Shown: positions 16,535-25,520, counted from the stretch's first letter. The stretch is DNA of 49,074 bases from Streptomyces sp. MZ04 (GCF_004684775.1 NZ_SRIC01000033.1:1-49074), one strand, 5' to 3'. Numbers and translations: made by a program. Notes: generated by a model from the letters alone, not told the origin.

Positions 16535-18565
16535 ATGATCCAGGCCATCGGACTGACAAGCAACGCCCGCCAGGAGCTGCCGCCCGCCGTCGACGACGTG
16601 TCCTTCGAGGCGCGAACAGGCCGTGTCACGGCGCTGCTCGGCGCACGGGCCGCCGGTAAGACGACGGCGCTGAGGCTCATGCTCGAACTCCAACAGGGCC
16701 GTGGAGTCACCTACTTCAGAGGCCGCCCGCTGCACCGCATCACCCACCCCTCGCGCGAGGTCGGCGTCCTCCTGGGCGAAGTCCCGGGGCACCCGGCCCG
16801 CACGGTCCGCGGCCAGCTGCGCATGCTCTGCGCGGCCGCCGGAGTGCCCGTCCGGCGCGCGGACGACGTACTCGAAGTAGTCGGCCTCGTGAGCCTCCGC
16901 GACCAGCGGCTCGGCATGCTCTCGCGTGGCATGGACCGTCGTCTCGGGCTGGCCTGCGCGCTGCTCGCCGACCCGCACACGCTCGTCCTGGACGGACCCG
17001 CCGACGGCCTCTCGACCCGGGAGGGCGGGTGGCTGCACGGGATCCTGCGTGCGCACGCCGCCCAGGGCGGAACGGTTCTGTTCTCCACGGACGACCCGAA
17101 GGAGGCCGCACGGACCGCCGACCGGGTCGTCACGCTGGAGGCGGGCCGTCTGGTCGCCGACCAGGAAGTCGGGGATTTCGCCCGCACCCGGTTGCGCCCC
17201 AGGGTCGCGGTCCTCAGCCCGCACGCGGCGCGTCTCGGTGTGTTGCTCTCCAAGGAAGCCCGCGCCGGGCAGCGCTCCATCGAGGTGGTGAAGGAGGACG
17301 GCAACAGGCTTTCGGTGTACGGCAGCAACTGTGCCGAGGTGGGGGAGGCGGCGTTCCGGCACGGCATCCTCGTCCACCAACTCGCGGACGAGATCGGCGA
17401 TGCGGGGCCTTCGGTGGCGTCCAAGGTCGAAGACGGGACTGAACCCGCGCGGGCGATCGAGTCCTCCGGTGCGGTGGATTCAGGCCATCCGGACGCGGAT
17501 CTGGCGGCGATGCAGGGCCAGGACGGCGGTAAGAGCGGGCGCTCGGGAGAGAGCCCGACGGCGGAGGCTCGGGCCGCGGCGACCGAACCACAGCCTGAGA
17601 CCACCGCGCCTCGGGACGCAGCGGCCGACCCACAGCCCGAGACCGCGCCCACGGCAAAGGTCATCGTCCCGCTCGCCACTGAAACCCCGCTCACCGCTGA
17701 AACCGCACTCACTGCTGAAAGCGCACTCGCCCCGGCCTCTCCGCGATCACAAGCCCCCATGTCTCCTTTGCCACCCCCCATCTCGGTCCGTCCGTCCCGT
17801 GGCCCGCTGCGCCCCCTTCGCTACGAGCTGCGTCGCGCCGCCGGTGTGGGCACCGGCTACCTCACCGCGGCCGCCGTGCTCGCCGTCTCGGTCGTCGTCT
17901 GCGTCTACCTCGCCAGGAGCGGGCAGACGCCGCAGCCGCGTCTGCTGGCGGCCTGGCCCCAGGAACTCCCCTTGCCGCCCGCGGCTCTTGGCGCCGGGCT
18001 GCTCGGCGCCCTCGCCTTCGGCGAGGAGTTCCGCCACCCCGCCCTCGCCGCGGACCGGGGCACCGTCCCGCGCCGCCTGGGGCTCCTCTGTGCCAAGTTG
18101 CTCGTCGCGGCGGGCACAGCGCTCCTGCTGGGCCTGCTGGTCGTCGTCGCCGACGCCGCGATGCTTCACCTGGTATACGGAGACGACCTCACGGAAGTTC
18201 CCGCCGACTGGCTTTCGCTTAGCTCGAGTTGGGTCGCCCTGGTGGTGGGCTGCGCCTGGGCGGGCGTCCTGGCCGGCGGTGTCTTCCGGTCGACCGCCGC
18301 CGGACTCGCCGCGGTTGTCGCGGTGCCGATCGTCGTCGTACCCCTCGTACAGAAGGCCTTGGAGGGACCGTCTGTGCGATCGGCGGCGGGTCTGCCGGGG
18401 AGGCTGCGTGATCTTGCCTTGGTGCAGTGGCCGTTCGGTGCCGAGCGGTATCTGGCCGGCGGTCTTCGGATGATCGCTCAACCTGTGGGCAGTGCACTCA
18501 TGTTGTCGCTGACCGCTCTGCTCTGCGCGTTTCTGCTCACGACGATGCGTAGCCGAGTCCGATAA
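16535..18565 (+). CDS. ABC transporter ATPase-permease fusion with degenerate catalytic motifs
   Basis: The ATG at 16535 has GAGAGAAG upstream. The first about 230 of 676 residues form an ABC ATPase-like domain: Walker A LLGARAAGKTTALRLM, a weak signature LSRGMDRRLGLACALL, and a Walker B reading TLVLDGPADGL where the catalytic Glu after Asp is Gly. The switch His is also absent (STDDPKEAA). A long Ala/Glu/Pro linker follows, including an 18-base repeated unit at about 17678-17730. After it come five or six membrane helices from about residue 440 (TGYLTAAAVLAVSVVVCVYL, LLVAAGTALLLGLLVVVAD, WVALVVGCAWAGVLAGGVF and others). This is an ABC-2-like half transporter or a sensory relative. It lies just upstream of whiH on the same strand. 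Confidence 0.85.
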   Translation: MIQAIGLTSNARQELPPAVDDVSFEARTGRVTALLGARAAGKTTALRLMLELQQGRGVTYFRGRPLHRITHPSREVGVLLGEVPGHPARTVRGQLRMLCAAAGVPVRRADDVLEVVGLVSLRDQRLGMLSRGMDRRLGLACALLADPHTLVLDGPADGLSTREGGWLHGILRAHAAQGGTVLFSTDDPKEAARTADRVVTLEAGRLVADQEVGDFARTRLRPRVAVLSPHAARLGVLLSKEARAGQRSIEVVKEDGNRLSVYGSNCAEVGEAAFRHGILVHQLADEIGDAGPSVASKVEDGTEPARAIESSGAVDSGHPDADLAAMQGQDGGKSGRSGESPTAEARAAATEPQPETTAPRDAAADPQPETAPTAKVIVPLATETPLTAETALTAESALAPASPRSQAPMSPLPPPISVRPSRGPLRPLRYELRRAAGVGTGYLTAAAVLAVSVVVCVYLARSGQTPQPRLLAAWPQELPLPPAALGAGLLGALAFGEEFRHPALAADRGTVPRRLGLLCAKLLVAAGTALLLGLLVVVADAAMLHLVYGDDLTEVPADWLSLSSSWVALVVGCAWAGVLAGGVFRSTAAGLAAVVAVPIVVVPLVQKALEGPSVRSAAGLPGRLRDLALVQWPFGAERYLAGGLRMIAQPVGSALMLSLTALLCAFLLTTMRSRVR

Positions 18566-18626
18566 CGACCGTCCGGCGCTTCCCTACCCGTGCTGCGCGC
18601 AACTCCCCGGAGAACGCCCATTTCTT

Positions 18627-18634
18627 TCCGATAA
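18627..18634 (+). promoter_or_regulatory. Possible WhiG-type -10 upstream of whiH
   Basis: TCCGATAA at 18627-18634 resembles the GCCGATAA -10 of promoters read by the sporulation sigma factor WhiG, and whiH is known in S. coelicolor to depend on WhiG. I find no good TAAA -35 at 15-16 bases upstream, so the call is weak. GCCGACAA at 18712-18719 is another partial match but overlaps the ribosome site. Confidence 0.25.
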
Positions 18635-18726
18635 GGCGTCAATTGCGGCGGGGTAAGCGATCACCCTTTCGTGTGCTTTTCACCAAAGACCTCAAGGGAC
18701 TTGGGGGCGACGCCGACAAAGGATCC

Positions 18727-19614
18727 GTGAGTACCCTTGCGCACACCATGATGACCGCCGCCCGCTCCGCAGACTCCGGCCTCGCCGGCCCGGGCGAACT
18801 CGACCGCTACCCCTACGCGGAGGCCTCCGGTGCCGACCGCGTAGTCACGCCCTCGTGGGACGCCGCCGACCAGGATCTCGGCCGGGTGGGCCGACGCGCC
18901 GCCGGCAGCCGCGGCCGCGGACTGCACGGCCAACTCGTCCAGCAGCTCGGGCAGATGATCGTCTCCGGGGATCTGGGCGCCGACCGCCCGCTGGTCCCCG
19001 AGGAGATCGGCCAGCGCTTCGAGGTCTCCCGCACCGTAGTCCGTGAGTCGCTGCGCGTGCTCGAGGCCAAGGGTCTGGTCAGCGCCCGTCCCAACGTCGG
19101 CACGCGCGTGCGCCCCGTCAGCGACTGGAACCTCCTCGACCCGGACATCATCGAGTGGCGGGCGTTCGGGCCGCAGCGCGACGACCAGCGGCGCGAGCTC
19201 GGCGAGCTGCGCTGGACGATCGAGCCCCTCGCCGCCCGGCTCGCCGCGGGGCACGGTCGCGAGGAGGTGCAGCAGCGGCTCGCCGACATGGTCGAGATCA
19301 TGGGCCACTCGCTGAGCCAGGGTGACGCGATCACCTTCTCCCGCGCCGACGCCGAGTTCCACTCGCTGCTCATCCAGCTCGCCGGCAACCGCATGCTGGA
19401 GCACCTGTCCGGCATCGTCTCGGCCGCGCTCCAGGTGTCCGGCGGCCCGGTCACGGGCTGTGACCGTCCCACCGAGGCGTCCCTGGTCCACCACTCGCGC
19501 ATCGTCGACGCCCTCGCGGCGGGCGACGGTCCGGGCGCCGAGGCCGCCATGCGGCAGCTGCTCACCGTCCACCCGGAGGTGGAGCGCGTCGTGCCCGCCC
19601 CCCGCGAGCACTGA
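18727..19614 (+). CDS. whiH: Sporulation transcription factor WhiH (GntR/FadR family)
   Basis: The GTG at 18727 (MSTLAHTMMTAARS) follows AAAGGA. The 295-residue protein has a GntR winged helix at about residues 60-130 (LHGQLVQQLGQMIVSGDLGA, EEIGQRFEVSRTVVRESLRV, EAKGLVSARPNVGTRV) and a C-terminal FCD domain with metal-type positions (ELRWTIEPLAARLAAG, SRADAEFHSLL, HHSRIVDAL). The sequence and its place immediately upstream of hrdB identify WhiH, needed for sporulation septation in aerial hyphae and reported to repress its own gene. The about 55-residue N-terminal extension before the DNA-binding domain is part of the orthologue. A strong hairpin follows the gene. Confidence 0.9.
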   Translation: MSTLAHTMMTAARSADSGLAGPGELDRYPYAEASGADRVVTPSWDAADQDLGRVGRRAAGSRGRGLHGQLVQQLGQMIVSGDLGADRPLVPEEIGQRFEVSRTVVRESLRVLEAKGLVSARPNVGTRVRPVSDWNLLDPDIIEWRAFGPQRDDQRRELGELRWTIEPLAARLAAGHGREEVQQRLADMVEIMGHSLSQGDAITFSRADAEFHSLLIQLAGNRMLEHLSGIVSAALQVSGGPVTGCDRPTEASLVHHSRIVDALAAGDGPGAEAAMRQLLTVHPEVERVVPAPREH

Positions 19615-19685
19615 CTGCCCGGGTCTGCGGCAGTACGGCCGGCGCATGCGCCCCGCGGCCTCACCTCATCACTCCGTTGACGTGA

Positions 19686-19743
19686 CACCGTCGCCGGACC
19701 TCTGCGGGTTCCTCGGGGAATCCGGTGGGGTCCGGCGACGGTG
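19686..19743 (+). terminator. Strong hairpin terminator after whiH
   Basis: CACCGTCGCCGGACC (19686-19700) is perfectly complementary to GGTCCGGCGACGGTG (19729-19743), a 15-base stem around a 28-base loop, followed by TTGTTGT. It isolates whiH from hrdB. Confidence 0.8.
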
Positions 19744-19871
19744 TTGTTGTCCCCGCGGAGACGCCAGTGCCCCTCGGTGGGCAGGCCGGGGCATAGATTC
19801 TGGTCACTTCTGACAGCATCTGGATGCTTTTGAGCGCTTACGGGGTGTGACTCGGGCCACGTAGATTGGGC

Positions 19872-19898
19872 GTAACGCTCCTCGGGGCAGCGCGATGA
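19872..19898 (+). promoter_or_regulatory. Candidate ECF-type promoter of hrdB
   Basis: GTAAC (19872-19876) and CGATGA (19893-19898) are separated by 16 bases, the spacing of ECF sigma promoters, about 165 bases before the hrdB start. In Streptomyces, hrdB is known to be transcribed largely by the ECF sigma factor ShbA. I infer that this pair is that promoter. The rest of the 448-base gap between whiH and hrdB (19615-20062) holds the whiH terminator and a long untranslated leader with no gene. Confidence 0.5.
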
Positions 19899-20062
19899 CC
19901 TAAGAGGTGATAGCCGAGGAGGGAATACAGACGTCGTCCGCGACGCTGTGTAGCTCCCCGGCCCCGCCTGCGCCGTCGGCCCATCCCTAGCCGTCGGTCG
20001 TCGGTCCCGGTCCACAATGGACGGGGCCGGAAGCCGTTTTCCAACGTTCCGAGAGGTTGTTC

Positions 20063-21601
20063 GTGTCGGCCAGCACATCCCGTACGCTCCCGCCGGAGAT
20101 CGCCGAATCCGTCTCTGTCATGGCGCTCATCGAGCGGGGAAAGGCTGATGGGCAGATCGCCGGCGATGACGTGCGTCGTGCCTTCGAAGCTGACCAGATT
20201 CCGGCCACTCAGTGGAAGAACGTTCTGCGCAGCCTCAACCAGATCCTCGAGGAAGAGGGTGTGACGCTGATGGTCAGTGCCGCGGAGCCAAAGCGCCCCC
20301 GCAAGAGCGTCGCAGCGAAGAGCCCGGCCAAGCGCACCGCGACCAAGACCGTCGCGGCCAAGACGGCCACGGCGAAGCAGGCCACCGCGTCCGCCGCTCC
20401 CGAAGCGTCGGCCGCAGATGTCGCAGCTGAGGACGCGCCCGCGAAGAAGGTCGCTGCCAAGAAGACGACGGCAAAGAAGGCCGTCGCCAAGAAGACCGTC
20501 GCCAAGAAGGCGACGGCAAAGAAGAGTGCGTCTAAGCAGGACGACGAGATCCTGGACGACGAGGCCACCGAGGAGACGCCCGCCAAGGGCAAGCCCGGTG
20601 AGGACGCTCCCGCGGAAGAGGGCGCCCAGGGCTTCGTGCTGTCCGACGAGGACGAGGACGACGCCCCGGCCCAGCAGGTCGCCGCGGCCGGTGCCACCGC
20701 CGACCCCGTCAAGGACTACCTGAAGCAGATCGGCAAGGTCCCGCTCCTCAACGCGGAGCAGGAGGTCGAGCTCGCCAAGCGCATCGAGGCCGGTCTGTTC
20801 GCCGAGGACAAGCTGGCCAACGCCGACAAGCTCGCTCCCAAGCTCAAGCGCGAGCTGGAGATCATCGCCGAGGACGGCCGCCGCGCCAAGAACCACCTCC
20901 TGGAGGCCAACCTCCGTCTGGTGGTCTCCCTGGCCAAGCGCTACACCGGCCGCGGCATGCTCTTCCTGGACCTCATCCAGGAGGGCAACCTCGGTCTGAT
21001 CCGCGCGGTCGAGAAGTTCGACTACACCAAGGGCTACAAGTTCTCCACGTACGCCACCTGGTGGATCCGTCAGGCGATCACCCGCGCCATGGCCGACCAG
21101 GCCCGCACCATCCGTATCCCGGTGCACATGGTCGAGGTCATCAACAAGCTCGCGCGCGTGCAGCGCCAGATGCTCCAGGACCTGGGCCGTGAGCCCACCC
21201 CGGAGGAGCTGGCCAAGGAACTCGACATGACCCCGGAGAAGGTCATCGAGGTCCAGAAGTACGGCCGTGAGCCGATTTCCCTCCACACCCCCCTGGGCGA
21301 GGACGGCGACAGCGAGTTCGGTGACCTCATCGAGGACTCCGAAGCGGTCGTTCCGGCCGACGCGGTCAGCTTCACGCTCCTCCAGGAGCAGCTGCACTCC
21401 GTGCTCGACACCCTGTCCGAGCGTGAGGCGGGCGTGGTCTCCATGCGCTTCGGTCTCACCGATGGCCAGCCGAAGACCCTCGACGAGATCGGCAAGGTCT
21501 ACGGAGTGACGCGTGAGCGCATCCGTCAGATCGAGTCGAAGACGATGTCGAAGCTGCGTCACCCGTCGCGTTCGCAGGTCCTGCGCGACTACCTCGACTA
21601 G
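20063..21601 (+). CDS. hrdB: Principal RNA polymerase sigma factor HrdB (sigma-70 group 1)
   Basis: The GTG at 20063 is six bases after GAGAGG; the TTG at 20057 is too close to it. The 512-residue product starts [20 protein letters not shown] like known HrdB. After a conserved first 70 residues there is a variable Ala/Lys-rich, histone H1-like tract with repeated AKK units (about residues 80-160), then an acidic patch. The core sigma-70 regions follow: 1.2 ([17 protein letters not shown]), 2.1-2.4 ([33 protein letters not shown]), 3 and 4.2 ([20 protein letters not shown]). It directs RNA polymerase to housekeeping promoters and is essential. The gene ends in a perfect terminator. Confidence 0.98.
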   Translation: MSASTSRTLPPEIAESVSVMALIERGKADGQIAGDDVRRAFEADQIPATQWKNVLRSLNQILEEEGVTLMVSAAEPKRPRKSVAAKSPAKRTATKTVAAKTATAKQATASAAPEASAADVAAEDAPAKKVAAKKTTAKKAVAKKTVAKKATAKKSASKQDDEILDDEATEETPAKGKPGEDAPAEEGAQGFVLSDEDEDDAPAQQVAAAGATADPVKDYLKQIGKVPLLNAEQEVELAKRIEAGLFAEDKLANADKLAPKLKRELEIIAEDGRRAKNHLLEANLRLVVSLAKRYTGRGMLFLDLIQEGNLGLIRAVEKFDYTKGYKFSTYATWWIRQAITRAMADQARTIRIPVHMVEVINKLARVQRQMLQDLGREPTPEELAKELDMTPEKVIEVQKYGREPISLHTPLGEDGDSEFGDLIEDSEAVVPADAVSFTLLQEQLHSVLDTLSEREAGVVSMRFGLTDGQPKTLDEIGKVYGVTRERIRQIESKTMSKLRHPSRSQVLRDYLD

Positions 21602-21617
21602 TCACCAGAGCTCCACA

Positions 21618-21658
21618 CAGAAGGCCCGAAGTCTCCACGAGAGGCTTCGGGCCTTCTG
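21618..21658 (+). terminator. hrdB terminator
   Basis: CAGAAGGCCCGAAG (21618-21631) pairs perfectly with CTTCGGGCCTTCTG (21645-21658) over a 13-base loop, 17 bases after the hrdB stop. Confidence 0.88.
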
Positions 21659-21752
21659 ATTGCCCCGGTGCGGGCGCGCGTGGCGCGGGTGCGGGGCGTG
21701 TCGCGCTGGATCACTGTGGGTGTCCCATGACAACCCAGAGTGAGGAAATCGC

Positions 21753-22583
21753 ATGCCTCGTCCTTTCGCCCCGACGCTGACGGCGGCACTGGCCCTTGCC
21801 GCCGCGGCAGCGGCGCTGCCGCTGGCCTCTCCGGCCCCGGCGGCGGCCGACAGCGTGGTCATCGGGGGCACGCCGGTCGAAGTGGCCGACAGCCCGTGGG
21901 TGGTGGCGCTGTCCAGTCGTGACCGGTTCGGGGGTACGCGTGCGGGGCAGTTCTGCGGAGGCGTGGTGGTCGGGCCCTCGACGGTCCTCACCGCGGCCCA
22001 CTGCCTGAGCGAGGAAGTCCTCGGGGTGCCGCTGCGAGAGCTGAGCGACCTGAGGGTGATCGCCGGTCGCGGGGATCTGGGCACGTCCGAAGGGAGCGAG
22101 ATCCCGGTGCGTGAGGCGTCGGTGAATCCGGACTACGACAGCTTCACGAACTCCGGTGACGTGGCGATGCTGACGCTGGCGCGACCGCTCCCGAAGGGCT
22201 CCGCGATCCGTATGGCGGGGCCGGGGGATCCGGCGTACGAGCCCGGCACGCGCGCGGCTGTCTACGGGTGGGGTGACACGACGGGCGCCGGCGACTACGC
22301 GCGTACGTTGCGCTCCGCGCAGGTGCGCGTACTCTCCGACTCCCGGTGTGAGCAGGCGTACCCGGGCAGTGCGGACGGAACGTACACGTCCGGATCCATG
22401 CTGTGTGCGGGTGAGCCCGGCGGCGGTCGGGACGCCTGCCAGGGGGACAGCGGAGGTCCACTGGTCGCACGGGGCAGGCTGATCGGCCTGGTGTCGTGGG
22501 GCAGTGGCTGCGGGCGGGCCGGGAGTCCCGGGGTCTATACGCGGGTCTCGGATGCCGCCCGAGTGATGGGTCTGCGTCGCTGA
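21753..22583 (+). CDS. Secreted trypsin-like serine protease (S1 family)
   Basis: The 276-residue protein begins with a signal peptide of about 33 residues (Arg, then an Ala/Leu-rich core, ending SPAPAAA). The mature start VIGGTPVEVADSPWVVAL resembles the activated IVGG end of trypsins. The catalytic triad is visible: His in LTAAHCLS, Asp in NSGDVAMLTL and Ser in CQGDSGGPL. SWGSGCGRAGSPGVYTRV completes the S1 fold. It is exported and degrades or processes extracellular proteins. Whether the short stretch before VIGG acts as a propeptide is unclear. It is a single gene between the hrdB terminator and a convergent small gene. Confidence 0.93.
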   Translation: MPRPFAPTLTAALALAAAAAALPLASPAPAAADSVVIGGTPVEVADSPWVVALSSRDRFGGTRAGQFCGGVVVGPSTVLTAAHCLSEEVLGVPLRELSDLRVIAGRGDLGTSEGSEIPVREASVNPDYDSFTNSGDVAMLTLARPLPKGSAIRMAGPGDPAYEPGTRAAVYGWGDTTGAGDYARTLRSAQVRVLSDSRCEQAYPGSADGTYTSGSMLCAGEPGGGRDACQGDSGGPLVARGRLIGLVSWGSGCGRAGSPGVYTRVSDAARVMGLRR

Positions 22584-22643
22584 GGGTGCGGGGCGCCAAC
22601 AGGGGCCGCCGAGGAGGCGCCTGAGCGTCCGCGTAACGAGAGC

Positions 22644-22680
22644 GGGCGGCCGTCCCTGGGGTTGGCAGGGTCGGCCGCCC
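22644..22680. terminator. Bidirectional terminator between protease and DUF7455 gene
   Basis: GGGCGGCCG (22644-22652) pairs with CGGCCGCCC (22672-22680). Past one T-T mismatch, CCCT pairs with AGGG, lengthening the stem to 13 pairs. It lies between two convergent genes. Confidence 0.75.
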
Positions 22681-22728
22681 GATCGCCGGCCTGGTGTGCG
22701 CCGGAGGGCTCGTCGTGGATGCGAGGTG

Positions 22729-22956
22729 TCAGCGTTCCTCGTCGGGTGTCTCCGGGACGGCCGTCAGCCGCTCCGTCTCGTCCTGTATCTCAGCGGCGAT
22801 CTTCTTGAGTTCCGGCTCGAACTTGCGGCCGTGGTGGGCGCAGAAGAGCAGTTCACCGCCGCTCAACAGGACGACGCGCAGGTATGCCTGGGCGCCGCAG
22901 CGGTCGCAGCGATCAGCGGCCGTCAGGGGGCTCGCGGGGGTCAGAACAGTAGTCAC
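22729..22956 (-). CDS. DUF7455-like small zinc-ribbon-type protein
   Basis: The GTG at 22956 has GAAGAGG upstream on the minus strand. The 75-residue product contains CDRCGAQAY and, 20 residues later, LLFCAHHGRKF, a Cys-x2-Cys plus Cys-x-His-His arrangement suggesting one bound metal ion, followed by a charged helix (ELKKIAAEIQDETERL). This matches the small actinobacterial DUF7455 proteins, usually found next to parE in Streptomyces. Function is unknown; a metal-stabilised protein or nucleic-acid contact role is only inference. It is transcribed away from parE, so the two may share the 440-base gap as a divergent promoter region. Confidence 0.82.
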   Translation of the reverse strand: MTTVLTPASPLTAADRCDRCGAQAYLRVVLLSGGELLFCAHHGRKFEPELKKIAAEIQDETERLTAVPETPDEER

Positions 22957-23396
22957 GTCGCCTCTTCTCTAGCTCGACGAGCTGTCGTACCAGGGTCAAC
23001 ATCCAACCAGGCCGAAAACGTTCCCGCTCGTGGCTTTTCCTCGAAGTTTTTTCCGAGGCGGCTGTCTGCTGCCGGTTGGCGGCGAATGTGCCGTATTGCG
23101 TCTCTTACGTGTCTTACGGTTTCGCGCTGTCTGTCAGGTCGGTCGTCCGCCGGCTGGGTTGCCGGTTGTTCATGAGGACGTGCCCGGAGCCTAAATGGTT
23201 CATGCCTGGAAGGGAACGTGACGTGCGCTTCACTCAATCGAGGGATCGAACAAGCGTACGGCTCTGGACTAGTCTGAGTTGAGACGAGGGTGGCGTTACA
23301 ACGGCTCTACCAGGCCTCGGTACCCTCTGACCGGCAACCGAAGCCGGGTCCTTACCCAAAAGGACCCCCCTTGAAATTCAGCGAGGAGCGAACCGC
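22957..23396. other. 440-base divergent gap upstream of parE
   Basis: No gene is seen in this gap. It should hold promoters for the DUF7455 gene (minus) and parE (plus). A partial actinobacterial LexA-type box, TCGAACAAGCGTACGG (23246-23261), matches 10 of 12 defined positions of TCGAAC-N4-GTTCGA. Just before the parE start, GGGTCCTT (23346-23353) pairs with AAGGACCC (23360-23367) over six bases, a possible leader hairpin. Promoter hexamers are not convincing. Confidence 0.45.
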
Positions 23397-25520
23397 GTGA
23401 CCGCCGAGACGTCCGTGCCGTCCACAGCGTTGCTGACCGGAGCAGACCGGGACGGTTCCAACTACACCGCGCGGCACCTGCTCGTCCTGGAGGGGCTCGA
23501 GGCCGTTCGCAAGCGTCCGGGCATGTACATCGGGTCGACGGACAGCCGCGGCCTGATGCACTGCCTCTGGGAGATCATCGACAACTCCGTCGATGAGGCC
23601 CTGGGCGGCTACTGCGACCACATCGAAGTCATTCTCCACGACGACGCCTCCGTGGAGGTCCGGGACAACGGCCGAGGCATCCCGGTGGATGTCGAGCCCA
23701 AGACCGGCCTCTCCGGAGTCGAGGTCGTCATGACGAAGCTCCACGCGGGCGGCAAGTTCGGCGGTGGCTCGTACGCCGCCTCCGGCGGTCTGCACGGCGT
23801 GGGCGCCTCCGTGGTGAACGCCCTCTCCGCACGCCTCGACGTGGAGGTGGACCGCGCGGGACACACCCACGCCATCAGCTTCCGGCGCGGTGTCCCCGGC
23901 GCCTTCGCCAAGCCCGGGCCCGACGCCGATTTCGACTCCTCGGCCAAGCTGCGCAAGGCGAAGAAGATCCCCAAGACCCGCACCGGCACCCGCGTGCGCT
24001 ACTGGGCGGACCGCCAGATCTTCCTCAAGGACGCCAAGCTGTCCCTGGAGAACCTGCACCAGCGCGCCCGCCAGACCGCGTTCCTGGTGCCGGGCCTGAC
24101 CATCGTCGTACGCGACGAGTACGGCCTCGGGGAAGGCGGCAGCAAGGGCGAGGAATCCTTCCGCTTCGACGGCGGCATCAGCGAGTTCTGCGAGTACCTC
24201 GCGCAGGACAAGGCCGTCTGCGACGTCCTCCGCTTCTCCGGCTCGGGCACCTTCAAGGAGACCGTGCCGGTCCTCGACGACCACGGCCAGATGACGCCCA
24301 CCGAGGTCACCCGTGAGCTCGGTGTGGACGTGGCGATGCGCTGGGGCACCGGATACGACACCACGCTGCGGTCCTTCGTCAACATCATCGCCACCCCCAA
24401 GGGCGGCACCCATGTGACCGGCTTCGAGCGCTCCCTCACCAAGACGATGAACGAGGCGCTGCGCACCCAGAAGGTGCTGCGCGTGGCCGAGGACGACATC
24501 GTCAAGGACGACGCCCTCGAAGGCCTGACGGCCGTCGTCACGGTCCGCCTCGCGGAACCGCAGTTCGAGGGCCAGACCAAGGAGGTGCTCGGCACCTCGG
24601 CGGCCAACCGCATCGTCGCCAACGTCATCGCCAAGGAGCTCAAGGCGTTCCTGACGTCCACCAAGCGTGACGCGAAGGCCCAGGCGCGCTCCGTCATGGA
24701 GAAGGCGGTCGCAGCCGCCCGCACGCGCATCGCGGCCCGCCAGCACAAGGACGCCCAGCGCCGGAAGACGGCCCTGGAGTCCTCCTCGCTGCCCGCGAAG
24801 CTCGCCGACTGCCGCAGCGACGACGTGGAGCGCAGCGAGCTCTTCATCGTCGAGGGCGACTCGGCGCTCGGCACCGCCAAGCTCGCCCGGAACTCCGAGT
24901 TCCAGGCGCTACTGCCGATCCGCGGCAAGATCCTCAACGTTCAGAAGGCGTCCGTGACGGACATGCTGAAGAACGCCGAGTGCGGCGCGATCATCCAGGT
25001 CATAGGAGCCGGGTCCGGCAGGACCTTCGACATCGACGCGGCCCGCTACGGGAAGATCATTCTCCTCGTCGACGCCGATGTCGACGGCGCGCACATCCGC
25101 ATCCTGCTGCTGACGCTCTTCCAGCGCTACATGCGGCCCATGGTCGAGGCGGGCCGGGTGTTCGCGGCGGTGCCGCCGCTGCACCGCATCGAGCTCAGCC
25201 AGCCCAAGAAGGGCCAGGACAAGTACGTCTACACGTACTCGGACCGTGAGCTGCGGGACACGCTGCTGGAGCTGCAGCGCAAGAACGTCCGGTACAAGGA
25301 CTCCATCCAGCGGTACAAGGGTCTGGGCGAGATGGACGCCGACCAGCTGGCCGAGACCACGATGGACCCGCGCTACCGCACCCTGCGCAGGATCAACATC
25401 TCCGACCTGGAGTCCTCGGAGCAGGTCTTCGATCTGTTGATGGGCAACGACGTGGCGCCCCGCAAGGAATTCATCACGAGCTCGGCGGCGACGCTGGACC
25501 GCTCGCGCATCGACGCGTAG
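23397..25520 (+). CDS. parE: DNA topoisomerase IV subunit B (ParE; GyrB-type)
   Basis: The GTG at 23397 follows GCGAGGAG. The 707-residue protein has the GHKL ATPase motifs (LWEIIDNSVDEAL, EVRDNGRGIPV, GGLHGVGASVVNALS), the transducer region with QTKEVLGTSAANR, and the TOPRIM domain (LFIVEGDSALGTAK, ILLVDADVDGAHIRILLL). The C-terminal part (QRYKGLGEMDADQLAETTMD) completes the type IIA B-subunit. Its distance from the canonical gyrBA locus, together with a ParC-type gene about 13 kb away in this window, supports ParE rather than gyrase. It works with ParC to decatenate chromosomes. The gene ends at a very strong hairpin. Confidence 0.92.
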   Translation: MTAETSVPSTALLTGADRDGSNYTARHLLVLEGLEAVRKRPGMYIGSTDSRGLMHCLWEIIDNSVDEALGGYCDHIEVILHDDASVEVRDNGRGIPVDVEPKTGLSGVEVVMTKLHAGGKFGGGSYAASGGLHGVGASVVNALSARLDVEVDRAGHTHAISFRRGVPGAFAKPGPDADFDSSAKLRKAKKIPKTRTGTRVRYWADRQIFLKDAKLSLENLHQRARQTAFLVPGLTIVVRDEYGLGEGGSKGEESFRFDGGISEFCEYLAQDKAVCDVLRFSGSGTFKETVPVLDDHGQMTPTEVTRELGVDVAMRWGTGYDTTLRSFVNIIATPKGGTHVTGFERSLTKTMNEALRTQKVLRVAEDDIVKDDALEGLTAVVTVRLAEPQFEGQTKEVLGTSAANRIVANVIAKELKAFLTSTKRDAKAQARSVMEKAVAAARTRIAARQHKDAQRRKTALESSSLPAKLADCRSDDVERSELFIVEGDSALGTAKLARNSEFQALLPIRGKILNVQKASVTDMLKNAECGAIIQVIGAGSGRTFDIDAARYGKIILLVDADVDGAHIRILLLTLFQRYMRPMVEAGRVFAAVPPLHRIELSQPKKGQDKYVYTYSDRELRDTLLELQRKNVRYKDSIQRYKGLGEMDADQLAETTMDPRYRTLRRINISDLESSEQVFDLLMGNDVAPRKEFITSSAATLDRSRIDA

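Noticed and set aside
19838..21562. 574-codon minus-strand frame opposite hrdB
   Set aside because: hrdB is unmistakable on the plus strand. The antisense frame is a by-product of codon bias and of the repeated Ala/Lys tract.
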